The notes under the pieces were generated by a model. The model saw only the letters and a list, made by a program, of their open reading frames with translations, was not told the DNA's origin and searched no databases. A stretch of 64,000 nt of DNA, taken from Thermoplasmata archaeon (GTDB lineage: Archaea > Thermoplasmatota > DTKX01 > JAHFTX01). Every line of letters starts with the position of its first letter. The first letter of the stretch is position 1. The stretch spans positions 21,447-85,446 of the forward strand of contig JAHFTX010000008.1 of the NCBI GenBank assembly GCA_023265395.1, in the 5' to 3' direction. The translations under genes and the position numbers were made by a program. Positions 35,056 to 44,313 of the stretch are shown in pieces.

Positions 35056-35094
35056 GTCCAGCACACTCCTTCCCGTTGCGGTAGGTCCGATAGC

Positions 35095-35571
35095 TCAATT
35101 GCGCCAGGGTCGCGTCATCCACCATCGGGAGGTGACGACGACGAGCGTGACGCCGATGACCATGCTCATCAGTGTTAGGGTTCCGACCTGGCTGGGGTCG
35201 ACCACGGGAACCTCGAACCAGACGAGGTAGACCGCCAGGGCGATCAACGCGACCCCACCAAGCCACAGAGGGGTGCTCAGCATCAGCGAGACCGAGACGT
35301 TCTCCGGGTGCAGGAGTTTCTGCCCCTTGCGCGTGAGCTGGTAGTAGACCCACTTGCGGTCCTCTTCGAGCTTGGTGACCAAGCCAACCTCCACCAGCCG
35401 TTCGAGGTGGCCATGGGCGGTGCTCTTGCTCACCCGTAGGCTCCGTGCTAGGTCGGAGACCGTCTGTTGATGCTCGTCGAGCTGCTTGAGGATGTCAATG
35501 CGCAGCGGGTGGGAAAGGGCCCTGAAGGACTCAGCATCCAACAACACGTGGCCGAATATTCGCATGGACAT
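35095..35571 (-). CDS. ArsR-type winged-helix regulator with two C-terminal TM helices
   Basis: 158 residues. The N-terminal ~90 residues are a winged helix (ALSHPLRIDILKQL, SDLARSLRVSKSTAHGHLERL, wing VYYQLTRKGQKLL), followed by two hydrophobic helices at about 104-119 and 130-146 and a WWMTRPWRN tail. DNA binding would therefore occur at the membrane. A TATA-like box about 23 nt upstream fits a leaderless start at 35571 (track start GTG 35574 is one codon earlier). Same strand as, and 39 bp before, the TSP3 giant, a plausible regulatory target (inference). Confidence 0.82.
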   Translation of the reverse strand: MSMRIFGHVLLDAESFRALSHPLRIDILKQLDEHQQTVSDLARSLRVSKSTAHGHLERLVEVGLVTKLEEDRKWVYYQLTRKGQKLLHPENVSVSLMLSTPLWLGGVALIALAVYLVWFEVPVVDPSQVGTLTLMSMVIGVTLVVVTSRWWMTRPWRN

Positions 35572-35587
35572 CACTTGAGGAGGCCGA

Positions 35588-35600
35588 CGATACTTAAGGG
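35588..35600 (-). promoter_or_regulatory. TATA-like box of the ArsR-type regulator
   Basis: CGATACTTAAGGG, minus strand CCCTTAAGTATCG, centred about 23 nt before the ATG at 35571. Confidence 0.5.
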
Positions 35601-36040
35601 TTGTAGCAATCGTTCGGAACTCCAGAACACGGATATCATCATCGGCAACCCAATGGCATTCTGGGAATCGAAGTCTACTTACGAGAGAACTGCTTCGGCC
35701 CTACGTATTCCAGAGTTCCAACCCTACAATCATTCTCGATTCGCTGGCAACTTCCCGGTGTCACTCGGAAGGCAGCCAGACGCCTGGTGGATACCGCCAA
35801 GATCGGAGGTCGCCAGGCTCAGCGCTCACTGGCGCTGGTCGATGGGAGCACGCCCGAGGAGCTTGGGGGCAATCCCGCTCGTATTTCAATCCCGCCGCTG
35901 GGGCGTCAGACAAGCGGGGGATTTGGGAGGCCGAATGGCCACCGATTGGCCAAGGATGGCTACCCGCGGGCAGCCTGCTGAGAAAGGGATATGAACCTTC
36001 TCTAGCAGCCTGTCGGACAAAACTCAAGCACCACCGATAT
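35601..36040. other. 440-bp gene-less stretch, partly AT-richer, with hairpins
   Basis: No ORF here looks coding; the track ORFs on both strands have no recognisable domain. The first ~150 bp (to about 35760) are clearly less GC-rich than the window. The right half has potential pairing, AATCCCGCT near 35870 with AGCGGGGGATT near 35920, and a longer hairpin at 35975-36006. It may be an untranslated RNA, a decayed gene or a regulatory region for ftsZ. Confidence 0.4.
35975..36006. repeat. Bulged 12-bp hairpin upstream of ftsZ
   Basis: CTGCTGAGAAAGG and CCTTCTCTAGCAG pair over 12 bp with two single-base bulges around a GATATGAA-type loop. It lies about 40 bp before the ftsZ TATA box, so it is outside the predicted ftsZ transcript. 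Role unknown. Confidence 0.4.
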
Positions 36041-36044
36041 CCGT

Positions 36045-36055
36045 TAGATATATAT
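36045..36055 (+). promoter_or_regulatory. TATA box of ftsZ
   Basis: TAGATATATAT, one of the strongest boxes in the window, centred about 50 nt before the GTG at 36100; predicted start near 36076 with a ~24-nt leader. Confidence 0.7.
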
Positions 36056-36099
36056 TGCGGAAACATTATTCACCATCCATCGGGCAAATCCCGTAGTGA

Positions 36100-37230
36100 G
36101 TGGAGACCGTGCAATCGCTTATCGAGGCCGCGCTTGCGAAGGGGAACTCAACGACCCCCGCGCATCTGCAGAAGTTCCAGAACGTCGAATCCCCTGATGA
36201 CATGGAATTGGAGGAGCTCGTCAAGGGGCTCCAGCTGAGCATCAAGGTGGTCGGCTGTGGCGGGGGCGGTTGCAACACCGTGACCCGCCTGATGGAGGAA
36301 GGTGTGGTGGGCGCCGAGCTGCTCGCTGCCAACACCGACGCGCGGCACTTGGTCAACGTCCATGCCCACCGCAAGGTCTTGATCGGGCGTCACCGCACCC
36401 GGGGTCTGGGAGCCGGAGGCAACCCCGCCCAAGGCGAAGCATCGGCGCAGGAAGCCGACGAAGAGCTCCGCGGCCTGATCAAGGGTGCGCACATCGTCTT
36501 CGTGACCGCAGGCATGGGCGGCGGAACGGGTACGGGCTCGGCCCCGTACGTCGCGCACATCGCCAAGCAGGAGGGTGCCCTCGTGATATCCTTCGTCACC
36601 ACCCCCTTCCACGGCGAGGGGCGGCAGCGCATGAGCACCGCGCAAGCTGGCGTCGCCAAGCTGGCTGGGATCGCCGACACCGTCGTCGTCCTCAACAACG
36701 ACAAGCTCTTGCAGGTCAGCCCCAAGCTGCCCCTCAATGACGCCTTCCGCGTCCTCGACGAGCTGCTGATGAACTCCATCAAAGCCTTGATCGAGCTGAT
36801 AACCAAGCCCGGTCTGGTCAACGTCGACTACAACGACCTGCGGACCATCATGTCCGGGGGTGGCGTTTCGGTGATGGGGCTGGCCTCGACTGATGAGACC
36901 AGCAACCGCGCCGAAGCAGCAGTCAACGAGCTGTTCGGCTCCCCGTTCCTCGAGTACGACATCAGCCGTGCCAGCGGAGCATTGATCAAGGTCACCGGCG
37001 GCCCCGACCTCACCCTCTCGGAGGCGCAGAAGGTCGCGGAACTACTCCAGACGCGAATCAACCCCAACGCCCGAATCATCTGGGGCGCGGGCATCGAACC
37101 CGACATGAGCGGGCAGTTGCGCGTGATGATGGTGGTCACGGGTGTCGATGGCTCGGGCCTGACTGGATCGTCTGTCGCGCCGCGTGCCCAGGCCGGTGGC
37201 AAGTCTTTCGGTCTCGACGTGATGCAGTAA
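36100..37230 (+). CDS. ftsZ: Cell division protein FtsZ
   Basis: Tubulin-family GTPase that forms the division ring; 376 residues. VVGCGGGGCNT starts the Rossmann domain, GMGGGTGTGSAP (139-149) is the tubulin signature, TPFHGEG, NNDKLLQV and NVDYNDLRTIM follow, and the C-terminal domain ends with a short Gly/Ala linker and KSFGLDVMQ. The start is either GTG 36100 or GTG 36109, the latter having GGAG four bases upstream. It is monocistronic as far as can be seen, with GC hairpins just after its stop. Which archaeal FtsZ paralog (1 or 2) cannot be settled by eye. Confidence 0.96.
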   Translation: METVQSLIEAALAKGNSTTPAHLQKFQNVESPDDMELEELVKGLQLSIKVVGCGGGGCNTVTRLMEEGVVGAELLAANTDARHLVNVHAHRKVLIGRHRTRGLGAGGNPAQGEASAQEADEELRGLIKGAHIVFVTAGMGGGTGTGSAPYVAHIAKQEGALVISFVTTPFHGEGRQRMSTAQAGVAKLAGIADTVVVLNNDKLLQVSPKLPLNDAFRVLDELLMNSIKALIELITKPGLVNVDYNDLRTIMSGGGVSVMGLASTDETSNRAEAAVNELFGSPFLEYDISRASGALIKVTGGPDLTLSEAQKVAELLQTRINPNARIIWGAGIEPDMSGQLRVMMVVTGVDGSGLTGSSVAPRAQAGGKSFGLDVMQ

Positions 37231-37241
37231 CGACTGCGATC

Positions 37242-37308
37242 GCAGGGGGGCCCCCCTCCCTGCCATCCGTCCAGTCCAGCTCGTTGTGGGGGCCCCATGG
37301 GCCCCCAC
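37242..37308. repeat. Two GC-rich inverted repeats downstream of ftsZ
   Basis: The first is GCAGGG...CCCTGC enclosing GGGCCCCCC; the second is GTGGGGGCCC and GGGCCCCCAC, a perfect 10-bp stem with a CAT loop (37286-37308). They sit between the ftsZ stop and the next promoter and may end or protect the ftsZ mRNA. No T-run is seen. Confidence 0.5.
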
Positions 37309-37372
37309 CCCTGGCCAAACCTTTCGTGGAAAAGGCCTTAGCCGGGGCCCAGGCATCCTGATTCTCGTGTAT

Positions 37373-38269
37373 ATGCGCGACTGTACCGGCAGGCAGCGCC
37401 CTTCGCTGGGTAAGGGTTGGCACCGTGGCATTGCCATCGTTGCGATGGTGGGGGCGTTGCTCCTCATGCCCTTCGTCGTGAGTGCCGCCAGCGGCCCCGA
37501 CCTGCAGTTGCGCGATTCGGAGCTGCAAGTCAGTGGCGGAGCGTCCCCAGGGCCTGTAGTCGGAGATATCCTGCAGGTCAGCGGTATCATCCACAATGTC
37601 GGCAGTGTCGCCAGCGGCGTCACGCTCGAACTGCGGGTGGGCGATGCCGTCGTCCAGCGCCAGCCGATTCTAGGTACCATCGCCAGCGACACTCCTTTCA
37701 CCTTGCCGTGGAACACAAGTGGCGTGGCCCCTGGGACAGTGACGCTGCGAGTCAGCGCACTCGTCACCAACGATACCTCACCGCTCGACAACATCGCGGT
37801 GGTGAGCCTTCTGCTGGCCCCTTCCGCGGGCAACGGAGGGCGTCTGGAGGTCCTCGACCTCGTCCTCAGTGACGGCACGCCCGTGGCCCAACAGGACGTG
37901 GAGGTGCGGTTCACGGTGCGGAACGTCGGCAACGCGAGCGCGACCACCGATGTCACGCTCAAGGACGGCACGAAGGTCATCCAGCGATGGGCTGGCCAGA
38001 CCATCGGAGCGGGTGAGTCGCGTACGTATGAGGCGACCCACGCCTTTGTCGGCGGGGATCGGACCGTACGGGTGGTGATGAGCAGCCATCCCGAGGCGAC
38101 CTATGCTCGGCGGATCGTCGTCGAGGCGGGGCAACGGACAGCCTGCGCCCTTGCGGTCCCAACAGTGGTACTTCCCCTGGGGCTGCTCAAACTGCGCACT
38201 CATCGTCGATCTCGCGGAGATATCCAGGCTGGACCATCGGGAGACGGCGCGCCGCGCGATCCGGAGTGA
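37373..38269 (+). CDS. Secreted/anchored CARDB-domain protein
   Basis: 298 residues from the ATG at 37373 (GTG 37367 is equally close to the TATA-like AAAGGCCTTA near 37336, at leaderless distance). A signal peptide (GIAIVAMVGALLLMPFVVSAASG, quoted in part) precedes two CARDB-type beta-sandwich domains (VSGIIHNVGSVASG and VRFTVRNVGNASAT motifs). A weak hydrophobic stretch (CALAVPTVVLPLGLLKL) followed by LRTHRRSR lies near the C-terminus and could be a short anchor. It ends 7 bp before rlmE. Function unknown; typical of archaeal surface proteins. Confidence 0.75.
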   Translation: MRDCTGRQRPSLGKGWHRGIAIVAMVGALLLMPFVVSAASGPDLQLRDSELQVSGGASPGPVVGDILQVSGIIHNVGSVASGVTLELRVGDAVVQRQPILGTIASDTPFTLPWNTSGVAPGTVTLRVSALVTNDTSPLDNIAVVSLLLAPSAGNGGRLEVLDLVLSDGTPVAQQDVEVRFTVRNVGNASATTDVTLKDGTKVIQRWAGQTIGAGESRTYEATHAFVGGDRTVRVVMSSHPEATYARRIVVEAGQRTACALAVPTVVLPLGLLKLRTHRRSRGDIQAGPSGDGAPRDPE

Positions 38270-38276
38270 CCCTCTC

Positions 38277-38921
38277 ATGGGCAAGGCGTGGTTGCGCGAT
38301 CGGCGACGTGATGGCTACTACCGGATGGCCAAACGCCTGAACTATCGCTCTCGTGCTTCCTTCAAGATATTCCAGATCGATGACCGGTATCGGATCTTCC
38401 GACCTGGGGGGTTGGTCGTCGACCTGGGTGCCTCGCCGGGGGGGTGGAGCCAAGCAGCGGCCGAGCGGGTCGCCCCCAATGGGTTGGTCGTCGCCGTCGA
38501 TACCGCGACGATGGCACCTCTCGAACGCGTCACCGTGTTGCGGGGCGACGTCCGCAGCGAGGAGACTCGACGAGACATCCTTGGAGCATTGGCGGGCCGC
38601 CATCCCAACGTCGTCCTCTCCGACATGTCCCCCAACTTGGCGGGTAACGCCTCCCTCGATCAGTCGCGGTCCGCTGAGCTGGCGCAATCGGCGCTCGATG
38701 TCGCCCGCTCGCTCCTGCGGTCACGGGGTCATCTGGTGGTCAAGATCTTCCAAGGAGAGGACTTCCCTGAGTTCTTGCGACAAGTCCGTGCGGACTTCCG
38801 ATTCACCAAGGCCCACAGCCCCAAGGCCAGCCGCTCGGCGAGCAGTGAGATCTACATCGTGGCCAAGGGCTATCGCGGTCCACCTGGAGACGATTCCGAG
38901 GAGAGCGCATCGGAGGAGTGA
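38277..38921 (+). CDS. rlmE: FtsJ/RlmE-type ribosomal RNA 2'-O-methyltransferase
   Basis: SAM-dependent 2'-O-methylation of 23S rRNA uridine (E. coli U2552 equivalent); 214 residues. The K-D-K-E tetrad is visible as Lys30 (RASFK), Asp116 (LSDMSPN), Lys156 (VVKIFQG) and Glu191 (SEIYIVAKG), with DLGASPGGWSQ as the SAM motif. The track ORF's upstream part overlaps the CARDB gene in another frame; the ATG at 38277 follows GGAG. The C-terminus is acidic. Confidence 0.93.
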   Translation: MGKAWLRDRRRDGYYRMAKRLNYRSRASFKIFQIDDRYRIFRPGGLVVDLGASPGGWSQAAAERVAPNGLVVAVDTATMAPLERVTVLRGDVRSEETRRDILGALAGRHPNVVLSDMSPNLAGNASLDQSRSAELAQSALDVARSLLRSRGHLVVKIFQGEDFPEFLRQVRADFRFTKAHSPKASRSASSEIYIVAKGYRGPPGDDSEESASEE

Positions 38922-38966
38922 TTCCTCCGGTGCCCCGGACCTCTCTTCTCCCGTTGTGGGACGTGA

Positions 38967-38979
38967 CGAAAGGTTAATC
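38967..38979 (+). promoter_or_regulatory. TATA-like box upstream of 39007
   Basis: CGAAAGGTTAATC centred about 33 nt before the ATG at 39007; near-leaderless start likely. Confidence 0.5.
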
Positions 38980-39006
38980 CCCCAAGGACAGGACCTGTTC
39001 ATCTCG

Positions 39007-42000
39007 ATGGTCCGCAGCATCGCTCCTTGGCCATCCTATGGGAACGGGCGTGCCTGGTACGCCCACACCGGGTCGGCCACCCTGGTGGTCCTGCTGGTCT
39101 TTGCCGCCTTCCCGCTGGGTTCGATTGGCACGATTCCGTTGCAATACAACCTCGGAACCGGACTGGCGGGGATGCCCCAGGGCTTCGTTGCTGAGCAGGA
39201 CAACCAGAACCTGGGGTTCTCGACCGGCTCGGGGACTCCGCTCAGTATCGTCGGTGACCTCAATGGGGATGGATACGAGGACCTCGCGATCGGCTCTCCT
39301 ACGTTCGACCAGGGTCTCAACAACCGTGGACGGGTGTATCTGTTCTTCGGACCAGGAAAGCAGTGGAATGCCAGCACTACGGTAGGAAGTGCTGATGTGA
39401 TCCTCACTGGTGAAGCTGCCGAAGATCAGCTGGGGATGGCACTCAGTGGTGTCGGTGATGTCAATGATGACGGGATCGACGACATGGCTATCGGCGCGCC
39501 ACGAAGCGACCGCGGTGCTGGCGATTCTGGTTGCGTCTACCTTCTTTTCGGTCACACCGGTCCATGGTCCGGAGGCGACATCTCCACCCTCCCCGGGGTC
39601 ATGGTGCTGCTGGGGAACACCGGCTCCGAGTTCGCAGGTTCGGCAATCGCTGGCGGCGGTGACATCGATGACGACGGGATCGCCGACCTCGTGGTAGGCG
39701 CGCCCAATTGGATGGGTCTAGCTGCAAACGCTGGTGCGGCTTACCTCATCCGCGGTCGTCCGACCTGGCCAACTTCCCCGGTGTTCCTGGGCAATAGCGG
39801 CACGCGTATCTACGCCGACTCACAGGGATTGGCCGGCACACAGGTCTCCCTCGATGGAGACCTCGATGGCGACGGGTTCGATGACCTGGTCATCGGAGCG
39901 CCACAGTTCATGAGTCCTGCTCCGCAGGCGGGCCGAGTCTACCTCATCCGAGGAGGTGCAGGTCCCTGGCCCAGCTCGATCCCGGTGGAGACCGCTGCCA
40001 ATGGGATCATCACCGGGCTCCGCTCGCAACACCATATCGGTGTCTCGCTGGACATCATCGGAGACGCCAATGGCGATGGCCGCGATGACCTTCTCCTAGG
40101 CTCACCGGACAACAACCTCGCCAACAGTTCGCTGCCCGAGTGCTATCTGCACCAGGGGAGCGCCAACTTCTTCGGCGCGATGACAGACGTCAGCGCTGCG
40201 ACGAGCGTCCTGACCACGACCATCGGCGGGGGGCGGTTGTGCAGAAGCATCGTGGGCGTAGGCGACATCGATGATGACGGCATGGCAGACATCGCCATCG
40301 GGGCACCCTACGCCTTCGATCAAGGGCTGGGCACGACGTATCTGCTCCAAGGTCGGGCGAGCTGGCCCCCCAGCGCCGATATCAGCAGTCTTGCAGGGGC
40401 GACCTATTTGGCGGAAGGCAACCCCGCCGCGGGGGGATTCACGCTAGGTGCAGGGGGGGATATCGATGATGATGGATTGCCCGACCTGCTAGTGAGCCAG
40501 CCCGACCTCTCAGCGAGCGGACCAAACCGGGGGAAGGTGAGTCTCATCCACCCGACCCATGAGCCGGGCCCTACGACGATCTTGAGCTTGACGGTCTACG
40601 GCGACGCAGCTCATGCAGTGCCCATCAGCGTCGCGAGCCCAGGCCAGCGACTGTACCTGAGGATCGAGGGGACAGGGGGGGACCTCCAGGCACGTGACCT
40701 CACCAAGCTGCATCTGCAGGTCGATGACGGATCAGGGCCGGTGGTCCCGCTGGTTCTTCGGGAGACTGACGTCCAGAGTCATCTGTTCGACGGCGAGGTC
40801 ACGCTCGGCGCCAAGACCAACCCTGATGCAGCAATCCTCGGTGCGGCGCTCGGTGATGACATCCTGCTGACATCGGCGGCCAACCCTGCGATCACGGCGC
40901 TCCTCCCCGTGGTTCCCCTTGAGGTCCATCTGGACCCTTCTGATGGGAACCTGACCGAGGATGACGTGGTGACCTTCACGGCCAGCGTGGTCAATGGGAC
41001 CGCCAGCAGCCTGACTCTTGCCACCACTGCCCCGTTCCTGGACGTGGATGCCGACCTCCACACTGCCACAGGTACTCCCAACAATGGCGACATCGGGACT
41101 TACACGCTGACCGCCACCGCCATCGACCGCTGGAGCGGCCTACAGGTCGATCGGACCCTAGGCTTGACAGTCGTGAACACCCCCCCGACGATCTTGACCA
41201 TCGATGTGCCCCTGGCTCTCGTCGGCAGCGAGTACCGGGTGCCCTACCGGAGTGACGACGACGGGCAGGGATTCACGAGTTGGGCGCTGCTCGAAGCACC
41301 TGCCTGGTTGGACATCGAGGCGGCGACGACCGAGCTCTTCGGGACTCCACAACCCAGCGATGTTGGGACGGATGCAGTCTCTCTGCGCGTCGACGACGGC
41401 AATGGGGGGAGGACGTTCGCCAATTTCAGCATCGAGGTCCGTGCGTTGCAAGAAGCCCCCTTGATTACGAGCACGAACCTCCCCGATGCCTTCGAGGATA
41501 GCCTGTATCAGGCCAACTTGACAGCGGCGAGCCCCCTGGGTCTGCCGCTGACCTGGTCCCTTCAGACCAACGCGACCTGGCTGACCCTCGACCCGCAGAG
41601 CGGTCGGCTCAGCGGGACGCCTCGGAACGAGCAGGTGGGTCAGACGATGTTGCAGCTGCGAGTCTCAGACCCCCAGGACCGCAACGACTCGCGCACGATT
41701 GTCCTCGAGGTGCAGAACACCAATGACCCCCCGCTCTTCTTGACCGACCCCCCAGGCGTCGTCACTGTCGGGGAGACGTTCCACTACTCACCCGGGACCC
41801 AGGATCCTGATGTGGGTGACGATGTGGCGGTGATCCTCCGAGTCGGTCCTACGGGGATGGCCTTGCAGGGGGACCCGCCGATCCTGCAGTGGGTGCCCAC
41901 TGTCGGCGATGGTGGGATCACGACGGTCGAGCTCGTCGCCAGCGATGGCGATTCCCAGACGGTCCTTGCCTTCTCGCTACTGGTCAATCTTGCTCCACGT

Positions 42001-44313
42001 ATCGACATCGCACCTCCTGCGACCGTCCGTGCCGGGGACCTCTACCTTTTCGACATCCCCGTCACCGATGATGGTCACGCCGCCCCGGTGTCCTTCTCGC
42101 TTTCCTCAGCCCCTGCGGGGATGACGGTGGGCCTCTCCGATGGCCAGTTGCGATGGTCCCCCACCGCGACGGACGTCGGGAATCTGAGCGTCACGCTGGT
42201 CATCGCCGATGGGATTGTCGCTGTGCCGTTCCCTTTCACGATCACCGTGCTGCCCACGGATGCCCCTGCGCCCCCCCAGATCGAGCTCGTCGCCCCGGGC
42301 GAGGGCGCGGCGGTGCACACCACCGTCCCGCTCTTGCGATGGCGCATCACCGATGGCGGCGAGGGGCCAGTTCGATGCACCGTACTCCTCTCGGTCGACC
42401 GGGCATCGGTCGGCACACGAGACCCCGCTGCCCGGATCGGCGCGACACCAACGGGTGTCGAGCAGCTGCAGCTGACCGATTCACTTGTGCCCGGTACGAC
42501 CTACTTCTGGAGCGTCCTGGCCGAGGATAGTCTGTGGCAGGTGGCGTCGCAACCTCCCCGCAGTTTCACCATCTCAGCCGTTGCGACGGAGGACTGGCCT
42601 CCGCTTCCGCAGGGCCCGGAGCGCTGGGTCACCGTGGCGGGGAGCAATGGCACCGTCCAACTCAACGGCACGGACCCGGAGCATGTCCGGATCGGCTTCC
42701 TGCTCGAGGAAGGGCCGAGTGGGCTATCGATTAGCCCCGAGGGTCTCGTCCACTGGCGCACCAGCCGTGCCGACATCGGCACCCACACGGTCCGCTACCT
42801 CGTTGACGACGGTGTCAGTCAGAGCGAGGGCCTGCTCATCATCGAAGTGCGGGGAGTCCCGATCCATGATGCCGGGCTACCCCTCGGGGTGCTCGCCCTG
42901 ATCGCGGCCCTGGGGCTGGTCGCCACGGGTGTGGGCCTCCTCGTGTGGCGGCAGCGGCAGGGTCGGGCACCCGTCCCGCCAACCATCCTCAGTCCACCAC
43001 CGCCGGCCATCGGTGTCGAGCCATTCCATGTCGCTTCAGTGCTCCTGCTGCATCAGGATGGTCGATTGCTCCAGCACCTGCTCCCCTCTGGCGCCGAGTC
43101 GCTGGGTCAGGGCAACGCCACGGAGGCCGATATCGTCGGGGCGATGCTCGTGGCCATCCAAGGTTTCGTGCAGCAGTCCTTTGCCACGGACCGCGGATTG
43201 GACCGTTTTGGCTTTGACCGTTTCACGGTGGTTCTGCGATCCCAAGGTCCGCTTCTGGGGGCGGTGGTGGTCGAAGGCACCCCACCGGCCCAGCTGGAGG
43301 ACTTGCTCGAGCGAATCGTCGTCAGCCTCCACGCGGAATATGGCGCACTGCTGGAGGTGTGGGACGGCGACCCTGCAGCCATGGTCGCGATGGGGCCGTC
43401 ACTGACCCAGCTGTTGGAACTCGAGCAGCACCTCGAGGTGCGCACCGACTTGGCACCGATCAAGGTACGCTCGGCGATGGAGTACTTCCAGGGTTACCTG
43501 CGACTCAAGGTCTCAGTCGCGAACAATGGTGCGACGCCGGCGTCCTCGGTTCGGCTGACCCTTCGGTATGACCACTCCTACCTGCGCCTTGCTCGTATCG
43601 AACCTGAGTTGGCGCGCCAAGAGGACACCGTTACCTTGGGGGAGGTCCCAAGCGGGGAGCGGCGGGCGGTCGCCTTCCTGCTCGACCCTCTGATCTGCCA
43701 AGAGAGCGTGCTGCGAGCCGATCTCAGCTATACCGATGGCGCGGGGGCACCTCAGACGATGCAGATGAAGGAACGACACGTCGATGTGGTCTGCCCAGTG
43801 TTCTACACACCGCAGACGGTCAACGTCGCGATCCTCCGCCGACTCTTGGCAAGATCGACTGTGCACGACCTGCGTCGCTATCGCCCGGCCACGGGCGGCA
43901 CCCTCCACGAGCTGTATCTGAAGGTCAAGGACGTCATCGCGGGCTATGACATTCGGCTGGTCCGTGAGCTCGAGGGGTCGGACACGCAGAGTGTCGGGGA
44001 TACGGAGAGCGCCACCCCCGGGACCAGTGCCGTGGCGTGGTTCTACGGGAAGGTCCCCGCGACCAGCGAGGAGCTGGTCGTCGCAGTCATTGCCAATTCT
44101 GACGCCCAGGCCGTCGATGTCACGGTCACCTGTTCGAACCTTGCCTCGCTGACCGGATTGCTTGCAGACATCGCCCACCAGGTCGGTCGTGTCATCCCCG
44201 GGGTCCTCACCGACGAAGGAGAGGACGAACAGCAGGTGCTCGAGCGCGCCCTGCGGTTGCTGCAGCTGCTCGACCCAGAAGAGGGTCCGGATCAGGGCCG
44301 TAGCAGCAAGTAG
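39007..44313 (+). CDS. Integrin-like FG-GAP/cadherin-like membrane protein with longin-like cytoplasmic domain
   Basis: 1768 residues. A hydrophobic N-terminal segment (about 17-35) acts as signal or anchor. Residues ~75-500 are seven FG-GAP blades (DLNGDGYEDLAIGSP, DVNDDGIDDMAIGAP and so on), then several cadherin-like/CADG and Ig-like domains (about 630-1090) and a fibronectin-like region. One TM helix (about 1287-1306) is followed by a ~450-residue cytoplasmic part: a roadblock/longin-like domain (ASVLLLHQDGRLLQHLL, AMLVAIQGFVQQSF), a beta-sandwich (YFQGYLRLKVSVANNG) and a helical end. The fold names for the cytoplasmic part are by eye. Predicted surface receptor or adhesin that contacts internal proteins. 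Confidence 0.82.
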   Translation: MVRSIAPWPSYGNGRAWYAHTGSATLVVLLVFAAFPLGSIGTIPLQYNLGTGLAGMPQGFVAEQDNQNLGFSTGSGTPLSIVGDLNGDGYEDLAIGSPTFDQGLNNRGRVYLFFGPGKQWNASTTVGSADVILTGEAAEDQLGMALSGVGDVNDDGIDDMAIGAPRSDRGAGDSGCVYLLFGHTGPWSGGDISTLPGVMVLLGNTGSEFAGSAIAGGGDIDDDGIADLVVGAPNWMGLAANAGAAYLIRGRPTWPTSPVFLGNSGTRIYADSQGLAGTQVSLDGDLDGDGFDDLVIGAPQFMSPAPQAGRVYLIRGGAGPWPSSIPVETAANGIITGLRSQHHIGVSLDIIGDANGDGRDDLLLGSPDNNLANSSLPECYLHQGSANFFGAMTDVSAATSVLTTTIGGGRLCRSIVGVGDIDDDGMADIAIGAPYAFDQGLGTTYLLQGRASWPPSADISSLAGATYLAEGNPAAGGFTLGAGGDIDDDGLPDLLVSQPDLSASGPNRGKVSLIHPTHEPGPTTILSLTVYGDAAHAVPISVASPGQRLYLRIEGTGGDLQARDLTKLHLQVDDGSGPVVPLVLRETDVQSHLFDGEVTLGAKTNPDAAILGAALGDDILLTSAANPAITALLPVVPLEVHLDPSDGNLTEDDVVTFTASVVNGTASSLTLATTAPFLDVDADLHTATGTPNNGDIGTYTLTATAIDRWSGLQVDRTLGLTVVNTPPTILTIDVPLALVGSEYRVPYRSDDDGQGFTSWALLEAPAWLDIEAATTELFGTPQPSDVGTDAVSLRVDDGNGGRTFANFSIEVRALQEAPLITSTNLPDAFEDSLYQANLTAASPLGLPLTWSLQTNATWLTLDPQSGRLSGTPRNEQVGQTMLQLRVSDPQDRNDSRTIVLEVQNTNDPPLFLTDPPGVVTVGETFHYSPGTQDPDVGDDVAVILRVGPTGMALQGDPPILQWVPTVGDGGITTVELVASDGDSQTVLAFSLLVNLAPRIDIAPPATVRAGDLYLFDIPVTDDGHAAPVSFSLSSAPAGMTVGLSDGQLRWSPTATDVGNLSVTLVIADGIVAVPFPFTITVLPTDAPAPPQIELVAPGEGAAVHTTVPLLRWRITDGGEGPVRCTVLLSVDRASVGTRDPAARIGATPTGVEQLQLTDSLVPGTTYFWSVLAEDSLWQVASQPPRSFTISAVATEDWPPLPQGPERWVTVAGSNGTVQLNGTDPEHVRIGFLLEEGPSGLSISPEGLVHWRTSRADIGTHTVRYLVDDGVSQSEGLLIIEVRGVPIHDAGLPLGVLALIAALGLVATGVGLLVWRQRQGRAPVPPTILSPPPPAIGVEPFHVASVLLLHQDGRLLQHLLPSGAESLGQGNATEADIVGAMLVAIQGFVQQSFATDRGLDRFGFDRFTVVLRSQGPLLGAVVVEGTPPAQLEDLLERIVVSLHAEYGALLEVWDGDPAAMVAMGPSLTQLLELEQHLEVRTDLAPIKVRSAMEYFQGYLRLKVSVANNGATPASSVRLTLRYDHSYLRLARIEPELARQEDTVTLGEVPSGERRAVAFLLDPLICQESVLRADLSYTDGAGAPQTMQMKERHVDVVCPVFYTPQTVNVAILRRLLARSTVHDLRRYRPATGGTLHELYLKVKDVIAGYDIRLVRELEGSDTQSVGDTESATPGTSAVAWFYGKVPATSEELVVAVIANSDAQAVDVTVTCSNLASLTGLLADIAHQVGRVIPGVLTDEGEDEQQVLERALRLLQLLDPEEGPDQGRSSK

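Noticed and set aside
35761-36066. 101-codon minus-strand ORF before ftsZ
   Set aside because: It crosses the ftsZ TATA box, has no domain and an unusual composition (Pro, Ser, Trp, Arg), so it is not supported as a gene.
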